From assembly GCA_919901585.1 (NCBI GenBank), contig CAKKPH010000111.1, positions 1 to 38,528 on the forward strand: a DNA stretch of 38,528 bases, in the 5' to 3' direction. Shown here piece by piece: positions 9,839-18,884 of the stretch. The position numbers and the translations under genes are program-made. The notes under the pieces are model-generated. The model saw only the letters and a list, made by a program, of their open reading frames with translations. It did not search any database and was not told the origin of the DNA. Source of the DNA: Thermodesulfovibrionales bacterium. Lineage in GTDB: Bacteria > Nitrospirota > Thermodesulfovibrionia > Thermodesulfovibrionales > UBA9159. Position 1 is the stretch's first letter. The number at the start of each line of letters is the position of its first letter.

Positions 9839-11473
9839 CTATGTTGCAAGCGCCTCCTGATACTCAGCCCAGAGTTTTTTGACCGGGGTACCGTTGTCTA
9901 TAAACTCCCACGGGAGCATATCATGAAAGTCAAAGTTCCTGAAAAGATAAAAATCAGCCTTTATCCCTGATTCCCTGCAGGCCTTTTGCCAGTCATTGCC
10001 CGAACCCATGCCCTCAATTACATGCGAGACCCTTCTGTCTCCCCTTGAAAAAAGGCCCTGCATATATGCATATTTCTGGACGTCGTGAAATACCCTTACG
10101 CCCCCTAAGCGGGTCAGAGATTTCTTAATCATCTGAAGGCGATTCTTCACAATAGCGGTCTTCTCCATAGGGTGCCACTGAAAGGGGGTGAAGGGTTTCG
10201 GGATAAAGGTGCTGAGGGTGAGAACGAGGTTGCCTTTGTCCGAGGAGCTCCGTATTGTCTTTACGAGAGATATAAGCCCCTCGATATCCCTGTCTTCCTC
10301 TGTTGGAAGGCCGACCATGAAGTAGAGTCTCAGGTTCTCTATGCCCTCTCTGAGTATGAGTCTCGAGGTCTCAATGATGTCTTCATTAGTGATTTTTTTA
10401 TCGATGGCCCTTCTCAGTCTCTCTGTACCTGCCTCAGGCGCTATAGATATGCTCTTATGTCCCTTGAGTGACCTCATGATCTCTGCGCTCTTCCTGCTCG
10501 CCCTAAGAGAGGTTATCGAAAAATCAACCCCATCGATGCAGAGGATATCAGTTATATAAGGATAATCCGTCAAAGAAGGCCCTATGAGGCCGACCCTGCT
10601 CGTGTTTGAGAGGGTCTCGTTTATATCCCGCTTAAGTATATCCGATGACTTTCTGCGCGGCGGATTGAATATATAGCCGGTTGCGCAGAACCTGCAGCTC
10701 CATGGGCATCCTCTCATAGCCTCGACCAGATACATATTAGAAAACTCTGTTTCATTGGTCATGATGGACGGCCTTAGTCTGTTCTCATCGAGGCTCTTAA
10801 TGAAGCGTCTTTTTATTTTCTCAGGGGCGTTGTTCAGGCCGGCTCTGCCTGAGAGCTTATTGTCATCAAAATATTTTACGTCATAAAACTTCGGGATATA
10901 AAGGCCCTCGATCCCGACGGCTCTTTTGTAGAGATCTTCTCTGTTACATGAATTGTTATATGCATCAATGAACTCCCTGAGCATTTCTTCGGCTTCACCA
11001 ATAAAACAGAAGTCAAAAAAATCAGCTAAAGGCTCGGGATTGAAGAACGCTACAACACCTCCCATTATGAGAAGCGGATGCATTCTGCTCCTTTGCCCTG
11101 ATCTTAAAGGTATCCTCGAAAGTTCGAGTATCCTTAGTATATTCGGATAGTCATTCTCGAATGAGACAGAAAAGGCAATGATCTCGAACCTGCTTAAGGG
11201 TCTTTTTGATTCAAATGAGATGATCTCTGTGCCTGTCCTGATGTATTCTTCCATATCTTCTTCGTCAGGGAGAAAGGCCCTCTCGCATACGACATCAGGC
11301 CTCTCATTAAGGAGCGTATAAAGCCCCTGAAAACCTAGGCTCGACATGCCGATATGGTAAGTGTTGGGATATACGAGGCAGATATTTATCTTCCCGCCAG
11401 GGTCTTTAAAGATAGTCCCTTTTTCTTTAGTGAGAAGGTAGTCGATTCTCGTTAATATCTTTTTGCCGGCCAT
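9839..11473 (-). CDS. TIGR03960-type radical SAM protein (B12-binding-like N-terminus)
   Basis: VYPNTYHIGMSSLGFQGLYTLLNERPDVVCERAFLPD, radical SAM cysteines MRGCPWSCRFCATGYIFNPPRRKS, ISIAPEAGTERLRRAIDKKI. Start likely MAGKKIL at 11473; ORF opens to 11491. Confidence 0.85.
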   Translation of the reverse strand: MAGKKILTRIDYLLTKEKGTIFKDPGGKINICLVYPNTYHIGMSSLGFQGLYTLLNERPDVVCERAFLPDEEDMEEYIRTGTEIISFESKRPLSRFEIIAFSVSFENDYPNILRILELSRIPLRSGQRSRMHPLLIMGGVVAFFNPEPLADFFDFCFIGEAEEMLREFIDAYNNSCNREDLYKRAVGIEGLYIPKFYDVKYFDDNKLSGRAGLNNAPEKIKRRFIKSLDENRLRPSIMTNETEFSNMYLVEAMRGCPWSCRFCATGYIFNPPRRKSSDILKRDINETLSNTSRVGLIGPSLTDYPYITDILCIDGVDFSITSLRASRKSAEIMRSLKGHKSISIAPEAGTERLRRAIDKKITNEDIIETSRLILREGIENLRLYFMVGLPTEEDRDIEGLISLVKTIRSSSDKGNLVLTLSTFIPKPFTPFQWHPMEKTAIVKNRLQMIKKSLTRLGGVRVFHDVQKYAYMQGLFSRGDRRVSHVIEGMGSGNDWQKACRESGIKADFYLFRNFDFHDMLPWEFIDNGTPVKKLWAEYQEALAT

Positions 11474-11515
11474 TTTGGATAGTATACACAATATAATGCA
11501 TTAAGATTTTGTCTG

Positions 11516-11544
11516 TTGAATGTCATTCTTACGTATATTATAAT
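11516..11544 (+). promoter_or_regulatory. Candidate sigma70-type promoter TTGAAT-N17-TATAAT
   Basis: TTGAAT 11516-11521, 17-bp spacer, TATAAT 11539-11544, 37 bp upstream of pgi; an AAGGAG-like SD follows. Confidence 0.6.
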
Positions 11545-11581
11545 GACTTATAGATATGAGTATAAGGAGTGAAGGCCATTT

Positions 11582-12922
11582 ATGATAGAGCTTAATTTTA
11601 CGAATATGATGGATTCTGCCCTCGGCGAGGGGGGCATATCAGACAGGCAGATTGAGGCCATCAGGGGCTGTATACCTGCGATTCACAGTAAGATCAAGGA
11701 CAGGGCTGTGCCGGGGCTTTCCTTTATTGACCTTCTCTCTCAGGATACAGGCAATATAAAGGAGGCTGCGTCCTTCATCAGGGATAATTCCGACGATTTC
11801 CTGCTCCTCGGCATAGGCGGTTCAGCCCTCGGGCCGAGGGCAATACTCGATTCTCTCAGCCCCTTCCATAACCTGAAGAAAAGGCCGAGGGTCTTTATAT
11901 GCGACAATGTCGATCCCATGACGCTGAAGAATATACTTTCATTGATTGACATTAAAAGGACGGCTGTTAATGTTATAACAAAGTCCGGCAGCACTGCTGA
12001 GACCGCATCCTCATTTATGGTGATATGGGAAGAACTTAGGAAGGCCTTCGGCAGCAGGGCCTCTGAGAGGGTCATTGCCACTACAGACCCTGAAAAAGGG
12101 AACCTCAGGATGATCGCAAATGAACTTGGGTTCAAGACCCTCGTAATACCCGCAGGTGTCGGGGGCAGGTACTCTGTTCTCAGCCCTGTCGGTCTATTAA
12201 CGGCTGAGGTCATAGGCATTGATTCAATCGAGATTATCAAGGGAGCAAGGGATATACACGAGAAATGTTCTGTGAATGATATATGGGACAACCCTGCGTA
12301 TCTTTTTGGGACACTCCTTTACCTCATGGACAGGAACGAGAAGCGCAATATTAATGTTATGGTTCCGTATGCTGATGGCCTTAAGGCATTTTCGGAGTGG
12401 TTCTGCCAGCTTTGGGCTGAGAGTCTCGGCAAGGACGGCAAGGGGATTACTCCTTATCCGTCGCTCGGCGCTGTTGATCAGCATTCTCAACTGCAGCTCT
12501 GGATGGAAGGGCCTCAGGACAAGGTTGTCGTCTTTATAAGGGTGCTCGATTACGGAGCTGATATTAAGATCCCGGCTGTATTCGGGGCTGTTGACGGTAT
12601 CGGCTATCTCGGCAACCACATGCTTTCAGATCTGATTAAGGCAGAGGAGGAGTCAACAGAGCTTGCACTTGTAAAGAACAAAAGGCCTAATATGACGATA
12701 ACAATACCTTTGATAGACGCCTATCATATGGGACAACTCTTCCATTTTTTTAATATCGCAACAGCCTTCACAGGGTTCATGTACGATATTGACCCTTTTA
12801 ACCAGCCCGGAGTTGAAGAGGGCAAGAACTTTACATACGGCATGATGGGCAAAAAGGGTTTTGAGGCGAGGCGTCTTGAGGTCGAAAAAGAGAGGGAGAA
12901 AAAAGCCTGTTACAGAGTTTGA
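11582..12922 (+). CDS. pgi: Glucose-6-phosphate isomerase
   Basis: LLLGIGGSALGPRAILDSL, VITKSGSTAETASSFM, GVGGRYSVLSPVGLL, SLGAVDQHSQLQLWMEGP, QPGVEEGKN. Confidence 0.95.
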   Translation: MIELNFTNMMDSALGEGGISDRQIEAIRGCIPAIHSKIKDRAVPGLSFIDLLSQDTGNIKEAASFIRDNSDDFLLLGIGGSALGPRAILDSLSPFHNLKKRPRVFICDNVDPMTLKNILSLIDIKRTAVNVITKSGSTAETASSFMVIWEELRKAFGSRASERVIATTDPEKGNLRMIANELGFKTLVIPAGVGGRYSVLSPVGLLTAEVIGIDSIEIIKGARDIHEKCSVNDIWDNPAYLFGTLLYLMDRNEKRNINVMVPYADGLKAFSEWFCQLWAESLGKDGKGITPYPSLGAVDQHSQLQLWMEGPQDKVVVFIRVLDYGADIKIPAVFGAVDGIGYLGNHMLSDLIKAEEESTELALVKNKRPNMTITIPLIDAYHMGQLFHFFNIATAFTGFMYDIDPFNQPGVEEGKNFTYGMMGKKGFEARRLEVEKEREKKACYRV

Positions 12923-12970
12923 ACTCCCAGGAGAGGATGTTGTGAGGCAACAAGGCCTCTCCGGGGGTTC
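12921..12970. terminator. Long stem-loop between convergent pgi and ppiC-like genes; possible bidirectional terminator or processing site
   Basis: GAACTCCCAGGAGAGG (12921-12936) pairs with CCTCTCCGGGGGTTC (12956-12970), 15 bp with one bulged A and one G-T; inner hairpin GTTG-TGAGG-CAAC (12939-12951) in the loop. No clear U-tract. Confidence 0.5.
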
Positions 12971-13020
12971 TAATGCCTGTATGAATGCGATACCCGGAAA
13001 ACAGGTATGCTGTTAATCCC

Positions 13021-13989
13021 TTACTTCTTGCCTTCCGGCTGTTTCTTTTCGTCTGCCTTTTTCTCTTCAGGCTTTTGTTCAGGCTTGGTGTCTTTCTGAA
13101 CAGGCTTTTCTTCAGTTGAGCCCTTCTGGCTGCTCCCTTCTGTGGTGATCTTTGCTATTGCAGCCTTGTCTACCTCTACCTTGTATGAGCTTCTGAGGTT
13201 GTTGATATAGGAATCGAAGACCTCTTTCTGCTTTTCCCCTGTGAGTCTCTGGGTAAGCAGTTTCTTTATCTTATCGAACTCGACAGGCGTGCCTTCCTTC
13301 TTCTCGATGACCTTGATGATATGGTATCCGAACTGTGTCTTCACAGGCCCTGCGAGTTCTCCGGTTTTAGCGGAAAAGGCTGCGTTCTCAAACTCAGGGA
13401 CCATCTGGCCTCTCGAGAAGAGTCCGAGGTCGCCGCCGTTCTTTGCTGAGCCCGGGTCTATTGACTTTGCCTTTGCAAGCTTTGCAAAATTACCGCCCTT
13501 CTTCAGTTCCTCAAAGACCTTCTTTGCCTCATCCTCTGTCTTGACAAGGATATGGCTTGCCCTTATCTGGCTGTTGGCAACGAATTCATCCTTATGTTTT
13601 TCATAATAGTTCTTTGCGTCTTCCTCGGTGACCTTTGCCTTTTCCTCTACCTCTTTTTCGAGCAAAGCGCTGATGATCGTGATCTTCTTGAAGTCCTCCA
13701 CCTTTTTCTTGTAATCAGCATTGTTTTCGAGCCCCTTCTTCTTGGCTTCCTGATAGAGGATCTCTCTCTTTACAAGTTCGTCTACAAACTTTGCCGTACC
13801 CTCCGGCCCCTTAAATATACCCTGGATCTGCTCAGGCAGCGTCTTCAGCTCCCTGGTGATATCATCCTGCGTGATAGTCTCTGAGCCGACCTTTGCTATG
13901 ACAATCCCGGACTTTGCTTCCTTCTGTTTGGCACAGCCAAACAGTACTAAAGAAGCCATAAGAAAAACCAGCAATACCGCTTTTTTCAT
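13021..13989 (-). CDS. PpiC/SurA-type peptidyl-prolyl cis-trans isomerase lipoprotein
   Basis: Lipobox MKKAVLLVFLMASLVLFGC; rotamase motifs RASHILVKTEDEAKKVFEELKKGGNFAKLAKAKSIDPGSAKNGGDLGLFSRGQMVPEFENAAFSAKTGELAGPVKTQFGYHIIKV. Confidence 0.92.
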   Translation of the reverse strand: MKKAVLLVFLMASLVLFGCAKQKEAKSGIVIAKVGSETITQDDITRELKTLPEQIQGIFKGPEGTAKFVDELVKREILYQEAKKKGLENNADYKKKVEDFKKITIISALLEKEVEEKAKVTEEDAKNYYEKHKDEFVANSQIRASHILVKTEDEAKKVFEELKKGGNFAKLAKAKSIDPGSAKNGGDLGLFSRGQMVPEFENAAFSAKTGELAGPVKTQFGYHIIKVIEKKEGTPVEFDKIKKLLTQRLTGEKQKEVFDSYINNLRSSYKVEVDKAAIAKITTEGSSQKGSTEEKPVQKDTKPEQKPEEKKADEKKQPEGKK

Positions 13990-14016
13990 TTGTTTCTCCA
14001 TTCTGTTTATTTAAAT

Positions 14017-14898
14017 TTAGAGCAAGCCTGCTTTTCCCATTATCACAGGCACCTTATCTTCCATCCCTATTGCCATAATATGAACACCGTCGCAGATCTT
14101 TTCTTCTTTAAGCTGTCTTATATGCCTTGCAGTGATGTCCATACCTGTTTCGAGAGCCTTTTCCTTACCTGCAGCCTTGAGTTCATCAATCAACGACTGC
14201 GGGACTCTGATTCCCGGAACGTTGTTGTTCAGGAAGTTCGCCATGCCTGCTGATTTCAGCACAACAAAACCTGCAAGAACCTTCACCGGAAACTTGCGCG
14301 CATGCCTCATGAACTCCTTGAATTTATCGATATCGTATATCGCCTGTGTCTGGAAGAACTTTGCGCCTGCCTTAACCTTCTTCCCAAATTTAATAAGCTG
14401 CGGCTCAATCGGGTTTGCCTCAGGGGTGACAACAGCACCCTGCAGGAAGTCGGTTGGACCCTTCATCTCGTTGCCCGACATATCCCTGCCGTTGTTCAGG
14501 CCGTCAACTGCCTTGAGCAACTGCACTGATTCTATATCATAAACAGGCTTTGCGCTCTTGTGGTCGCCTGCAGTGACATGGTCTCCGGTCATGCAGAGGA
14601 CATTCTTTATCCCTAACACAGAGGCGCCGAGGAGGTCTGACTGAAGTGCAATCCTGTTCCTGTCGCGGCAGGTCATCTGGAGTATCGGCTCAAGGCCGTG
14701 CTCCATAGCTATCTTGCAGACAGCAAGAGAGCATATGCGCATTACAGCAGACTGGTTGTCCGTAACATTGACGGCGTCGAGCTTGCCTTTCAACAGCTCC
14801 ATATGGTGGTGCATCTCTTTTATATCCGTCCCTTTCTGAGGGCCGACCTCTGCAGTAACGACAAACTTTCCTGAGTTTAATATGTCTCTGAAGCTCAC
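14017..14898 (-). CDS. metF: Methylenetetrahydrofolate reductase
   Basis: FVVTAEVGPQKGTDIKEMHHHMELLKGKLDAVNVTDNQSAVMR, ILQMTCRDRNRIALQSDLLGASVLGIKNVLCMTGDH, GAKFFQTQAIYDIDKFKEFM. GTG start overlapping the upstream stop near 14898. Confidence 0.9.
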   Translation of the reverse strand: MSFRDILNSGKFVVTAEVGPQKGTDIKEMHHHMELLKGKLDAVNVTDNQSAVMRICSLAVCKIAMEHGLEPILQMTCRDRNRIALQSDLLGASVLGIKNVLCMTGDHVTAGDHKSAKPVYDIESVQLLKAVDGLNNGRDMSGNEMKGPTDFLQGAVVTPEANPIEPQLIKFGKKVKAGAKFFQTQAIYDIDKFKEFMRHARKFPVKVLAGFVVLKSAGMANFLNNNVPGIRVPQSLIDELKAAGKEKALETGMDITARHIRQLKEEKICDGVHIMAIGMEDKVPVIMGKAGLL

Positions 14899-15560
14899 TT
14901 CTTTTTCTCCTCCTTGGCATAGTGATTTCTCGGCTTCTGGGCCTTTGACCAGTCCTTTGCCTCGATTGTGGTCTCGCAAAGCTCCTGCAGCCTGTCAAGG
15001 CGCTTCATCCTCTCGTATATCTTAACCCATGCGCATTTAATATCAGGGCTTACTTCACAGTTGCCGTCATTGCATCCGCCGCATGGCCCGTTGAGGAGGC
15101 CTTTTGGGCAGGTGGTCACAGGGCATATGCCGCCTGTCATATCGATGATGCACTCGCCGCAGAGCGAGCACCTCTCGTCAAACATCTGGAACCTTGTCAT
15201 ATTACCGAGAAAGAGACTGTCGTTTGTTGGATACACAGCCTTGTCCTCATAGAGTTCGACAGCAGCCTGCGTGCCGGCGCCGCAGGACATTATGAGTATA
15301 CAGTCAGCGCTGTCAACCTCGTTCTTGAACTTCTTAAGCTCGACCTTTGTGCCGAGCACCTGACAGCCTGTTTTTGCAACAAAACCGCCTGACACACTCT
15401 TGCCCTGAGCCTTAAGGGCCTCGGTCAGTTCCTTTATCTCAGGCTCGCCTCCTGTTCCGCAAAGGCTTGCACACTCAGAGCATCCGATAAGGAAGAAGTT
15501 ATTGTATCGTCCTATATTATCCATTAGATGTCTGAAATCTTTCTTTTTGCTGATTATCAT
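14895..15560 (-). CDS. MetV-like methylenetetrahydrofolate reductase C-terminal-domain (zinc/Fe-S cysteine-rich) protein
   Basis: CSECASLCGTGGEPEI, DERCSLCGECIIDMTGGICPVTTCPKGLLNGPCGGCNDGNCEVSPDIKCAWVKIYERM; directly upstream of and overlapping metF. Confidence 0.85.
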   Translation of the reverse strand: MIISKKKDFRHLMDNIGRYNNFFLIGCSECASLCGTGGEPEIKELTEALKAQGKSVSGGFVAKTGCQVLGTKVELKKFKNEVDSADCILIMSCGAGTQAAVELYEDKAVYPTNDSLFLGNMTRFQMFDERCSLCGECIIDMTGGICPVTTCPKGLLNGPCGGCNDGNCEVSPDIKCAWVKIYERMKRLDRLQELCETTIEAKDWSKAQKPRNHYAKEEKKK

Positions 15561-15625
15561 CGCTCCTCCTTTAACGGCAGCAAATAATTATTAGTAACAA
15601 GTTATGTAATAAAAAAACAAGTGAG

Positions 15626-15670
15626 AACTAAGAAGTGAGAAGTAAAATCATAAATTCTCACTTCTTAGTT
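15626..15670. terminator. 16-bp perfect inverted repeat between folD and metV-like gene; possible terminator/attenuator on the minus strand
   Basis: AACTAAGAAGTGAGAA (15626-15641) / TTCTCACTTCTTAGTT (15655-15670), 13-nt loop; read on the minus strand it is followed after 8 nt by TTTTTTT. Confidence 0.5.
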
Positions 15671-15748
15671 TCTGCTTCCAAAATACCATTTATAAACTCG
15701 TCATTCGTTGCTTGTTATTGTAGTATTCTAAACGGTGTTGAGTCTGTC

Positions 15749-16657
15749 TTATTTCACGCCTGCATGCATCTTGGCCGATGCGACAGTGTTCTTCATCAGC
15801 ATAGTAATAGTCATTGGTCCTACACCGCCCGGCACCGGTGTAATAGCTCCGGCTATCTCCTTGGCCGCATCGAAATCGACGTCTCCCTTAAGGATCGGCA
15901 GCATCTTGCCTGTCTTTTCGCTCATCTTCTCGCCCACTCGGTTGACCCCGACGTCGATGACGCATGCTCCGGGCTTTATCCATTCAGGCTTAACAAGACC
16001 GGGTACGCCTGCTGCAACTATAAGGATGTCGGCGCGCTTGCAGTGGGCTTCGAGGTTTTTTGTGCCGGTATGCACGATTGTGACAGTAGCGTTTGCGCCT
16101 TTGCCTTTTTGGAGCATAATATTGGCGATCGGCTTGCCGACAATATTTGAACGCCCGACAACAACGACTTCGGCGCCTGAGGTCTCAAAACCTGACCGGA
16201 CGATCAGTTCCTGAATGCCGGCAGGAGTGCAGGGCAGAAACTTCGCCTCGCCTCCGCCTATCATAAGCCGCCCGACATTGACCGGGTGAAAACCGTCCAC
16301 GTCCTTGTCGGGGTCTATTGCATTCAGCACCTTCTTTTCGTCAATATGTTTAGGAAGCGGAAGCTGTACAAGGATGCCGTGTATCTTTGGATCCTTGTTA
16401 TATTTGTCAATAAGCTTGAGCAGGTCTGCCTCGGTTATGTCCTCCGGCTGGTCGTCCTGAATAGAGTTAAATCCGATCTCATGAGCTGTTTTCTGCTTGC
16501 CTGTAACGTAGCTGACTGAGGCCGGGTTCTTGCCCACAAGGATTGTCACAAGTCCCGGCACGACGCCGTGCGTATCCTTCAGTCCGGCTACTTCCTTCTT
16601 TAGTTCTTCCCGTATCTGTGCGGCGATCTCTGTGCCGCTTATTATCTTTGCAGACAT
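15749..16657 (-). CDS. folD: Bifunctional methylenetetrahydrofolate dehydrogenase/cyclohydrolase
   Basis: VPGLVTILVGKNPASVSYVTGKQKTAHEIGF, GILVQLPLPKHIDEKKVLNAIDPDKDVDGFHPVNVGRL, VVVVGRSNIVGKPIANIML, GDVDFDAAKEIAGAITPVPGGVGPMTITMLMKNT. Confidence 0.96.
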   Translation of the reverse strand: MSAKIISGTEIAAQIREELKKEVAGLKDTHGVVPGLVTILVGKNPASVSYVTGKQKTAHEIGFNSIQDDQPEDITEADLLKLIDKYNKDPKIHGILVQLPLPKHIDEKKVLNAIDPDKDVDGFHPVNVGRLMIGGGEAKFLPCTPAGIQELIVRSGFETSGAEVVVVGRSNIVGKPIANIMLQKGKGANATVTIVHTGTKNLEAHCKRADILIVAAGVPGLVKPEWIKPGACVIDVGVNRVGEKMSEKTGKMLPILKGDVDFDAAKEIAGAITPVPGGVGPMTITMLMKNTVASAKMHAGVK

Positions 16658-16674
16658 TTTCTTGCTTCCTCCTT

Positions 16675-17262
16675 CTAATCGTTTTTCTTTATTAGTGCGA
16701 GCATTTCTTCACGGGTGGTATGTTTAGTCCTGAAGATGCCTCTGACTGCTGAAGTTATGGCCCTTGAGCCGGGTTTCTTAATCCCCCTCATGCTCATGCA
16801 GAGGTGCTCAGCATCAACTATGACCATGCATCCCTTGGGCCTGAGCCTCTCCATTATCAGGTCTGCAAGCTGTGTTGTCAGCCGCTCCTGGACCTGCGGC
16901 CTCTTTGCAAAGACCTCAAGGGCCCTTGCAAGTGAGCTTATGCCGACGATCCTTCCTTCGTCAGGTATATATGCGATATGCGCCTTGCCTGCAAAAGGGA
17001 GCAGGTGGTGTTCACAGACAGAATAGAAAGGTATGTCCTTGAGCAGGACCATTTCATCATGCTTTTCGCCTTCCATCGGGGCCAGAAGGTCTTCAGGGTT
17101 AAAACAGATGCCTGAGAATATCTCCTCATACATCTCAGAGACCCTCTCAGGCGTCCTCCTGAGGCCGGGCCTCTCAGGGTCTTCGCCTATGCCCTCGATT
17201 ATGAGCCTGACGCCGTCCTGTATCTTCCTGATATCCATAGCTATAGTTAGTCCTGCATCCAA
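16675..17262 (-). CDS. folE: GTP cyclohydrolase I
   Basis: [71 protein letters not shown]. Confidence 0.95.
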   Translation of the reverse strand: MDAGLTIAMDIRKIQDGVRLIIEGIGEDPERPGLRRTPERVSEMYEEIFSGICFNPEDLLAPMEGEKHDEMVLLKDIPFYSVCEHHLLPFAGKAHIAYIPDEGRIVGISSLARALEVFAKRPQVQERLTTQLADLIMERLRPKGCMVIVDAEHLCMSMRGIKKPGSRAITSAVRGIFRTKHTTREEMLALIKKND

Positions 17263-17394
17263 AAAAAGGATTAAAAATGAAAGTCGAATTTTAACATTTT
17301 AACCTATTGTTTATCAATTTAAATATCGCTGTCAGAAGATATGCTGATTAAGTCAGGCAATAGTCAGTAAAGAGCGGCAGAAATATTGGTGTTC

Positions 17395-17833
17395 TCATCT
17401 GCAATCAGCGCAGTAGCCCTTTATATCGAGGGTATGCCTTACGCCTTTGAACCTGTATTTCCTGCAGAGTAGTTCATCCCGAATAGATTCGAGCTTAGGG
17501 TCAAAGACCTCTGTAACCTTGCCGCACTTAAGGCATACGAAGTGGTCATGATGCCCGTGTCCCGTGTCCGAAGGTATGTTCATAGTGTGCGTGCTTGCCG
17601 TTCCTGTCGGCCTGCTCTATGAGCCCGCTCTCTACGAGCAGCGGGAGTGTCCTGTAAATAGAGGCCCTTGAGACCCTGATACGCTTCTTCCTCATCTTCA
17701 TTATGAGGTCTTCGGGATCAAAATGGCCGTGAGAAGCGAAAACCTCATCAAGGATAATCTGACGCTCTTTTGTAAATTTTAGCCCTTTTTCCCCAAGGAA
17801 TTCCCTGAATATCTCCCTTTCCTTAGAGAGAGT
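17395..17833 (-). pseudogene. Fur-family transcriptional regulator, disrupted (frameshift; no canonical start codon)
   Basis: Reading the minus strand across two frames: LSKEREIFREFLGEKGLKFTKERQIILDEVFASHGHFDPEDLIMKMRKKRIRVSRASIYRTLPLLVESGLIEQADRNGKHAHYEHTFGHG // HHDHFVCLKCGKVTEVFDPKLESIRDELLCRKYRFKGVRHTLDIKGYCADCR. Frame breaks at tandem duplicate CCCGTGT (17554-17560, 17561-17567). Confidence 0.85.
17554..17567. repeat. 7-bp tandem duplication CCCGTGT x2 in the fur-like gene
   Basis: CCCGTGT CCCGTGT; removing one copy restores the Fur reading frame. Confidence 0.95.
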
Positions 17834-17905
17834 TTAAAGGAAACTGAGACCGAGTTTCAATTTAATTTCTCTTGCAGTCAGTATCGGTAGCCCTTGTCCG
17901 CTCAA
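17834..17905 (-). pseudogene. Truncated HicA-like toxin N-terminus (about 23 aa)
   Basis: TTG start overlapping hicB stop: (M)SGQGLPILTAREIKLKLGLSFL*; SGxLPxLTAREI resembles the HicA N-terminus. Confidence 0.55.
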
Positions 17906-18144
17906 ACTGCAACCTCAAGTGATTTTATGCCAATAACTTCTGGATACTTAAGATTAATCTTTTTCTTATCTTGCTTTAGTTCTTCTATGCACATTGTTAT
18001 TACGTCCTTTATATTCTCTATTGCTTCTTCGTATGTCTTCCCCTGAGCATAGCAGGCTTGCAGAGCCGGACATTCTGCAATAAAAACACCATCTTCATCC
18101 TGCTCTATAATCACCTGAAGATTATAATTCTTCAATTTCAACAC
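17902..18144 (-). CDS. HicB-family antitoxin-like protein
   Basis: YNLQVIIEQDEDGVFIAECPALQACYAQGKTYEEAIENIKDVITMCIEELKQ, typical HicB partial RNase H-like fold; AAGGAGG SD upstream. Confidence 0.85.
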   Translation of the reverse strand: MLKLKNYNLQVIIEQDEDGVFIAECPALQACYAQGKTYEEAIENIKDVITMCIEELKQDKKKINLKYPEVIGIKSLEVAV

Positions 18145-18368
18145 CTCCTCCTTTAAATCTTATTAGATTATACAACAGATGGGGTTAATAGATAAATTGC
18201 TTCACCAGCTTCCCTTGCCACAAGGTTATCAAGCTTATAGTTTTTGAGATAAGGGATTCCTGTTTCAGATTTTTCAGAGCATCCGCAGCATCTATGCCGT
18301 CGGCGATGCCTATAACAACTGCGATCTTTGATCAAAAAAAAGGTTTTGTCCGGAGGCTATTTATAGGT

Positions 18369-18719
18369 TTATCGTTTGTTGTATTTTACAGCGTTATCCT
18401 TTGACAGTTCTACAGGGTATTTCTTTTCATTAAGGGCGATTTTGGCGATGACTTCTTTTTCGATATCGATATTCAATTTGTCGGCAAGACGGGAAAGATA
18501 GATGAATACATCTGCAATTTCTTCTCTCACTGCTGCCATATCTTTTTCAGAATTGACAATCTCTTTCGACTGTTCCTCTGTCAGCCACTGAAATATTTCA
18601 AGCAATTCAGCCGCCTCAGCAGTAAGCGCCATCGAGAGATTCTTAGGGCTGTGAAACTGATGCCAGTTCCTGTCTTCCGCAAACTTGCGGAGTTTCTGCT
18701 GGATGTCGCAGATGTTCAT
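18369..18719 (-). CDS. MazG-like nucleotide pyrophosphohydrolase
   Basis: IQQKLRKFAEDRNWHQFHSPKNLSMALTAEAAELLEIFQWL..REEIADVFIYLSRLADKLNIDIEKEVIAKIALNEKKYPVE, all-alpha NTP-PPase motifs (EAAELLE, EEIADV). Confidence 0.9.
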   Translation of the reverse strand: MNICDIQQKLRKFAEDRNWHQFHSPKNLSMALTAEAAELLEIFQWLTEEQSKEIVNSEKDMAAVREEIADVFIYLSRLADKLNIDIEKEVIAKIALNEKKYPVELSKDNAVKYNKR

Positions 18720-18727
18720 ATTATTTT

Positions 18728-18790
18728 TTACCCCTTCCCCTCCATAATCACAATCTCCTCCGGCGTGAGGCCATTACCATAAAACTTGCT
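18728..18790 (-). pseudogene. Short C-terminal remnant resembling type IIG restriction/N6-methylase proteins
   Basis: Minus frame SKFYGNGLTPEEIVIMEGKG* ; YGLTxEEIxIxEG-like tail without the rest of the gene. Confidence 0.35.
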
Positions 18791-18884
18791 CATTGCTCAT
18801 TATAGCATGGCAGGTATTATCTCCTGTCCAGATTTCTATCTTCCGCAAATTTTCTGAGTTTGTTCTGCCGCGCTTATTCCAATT

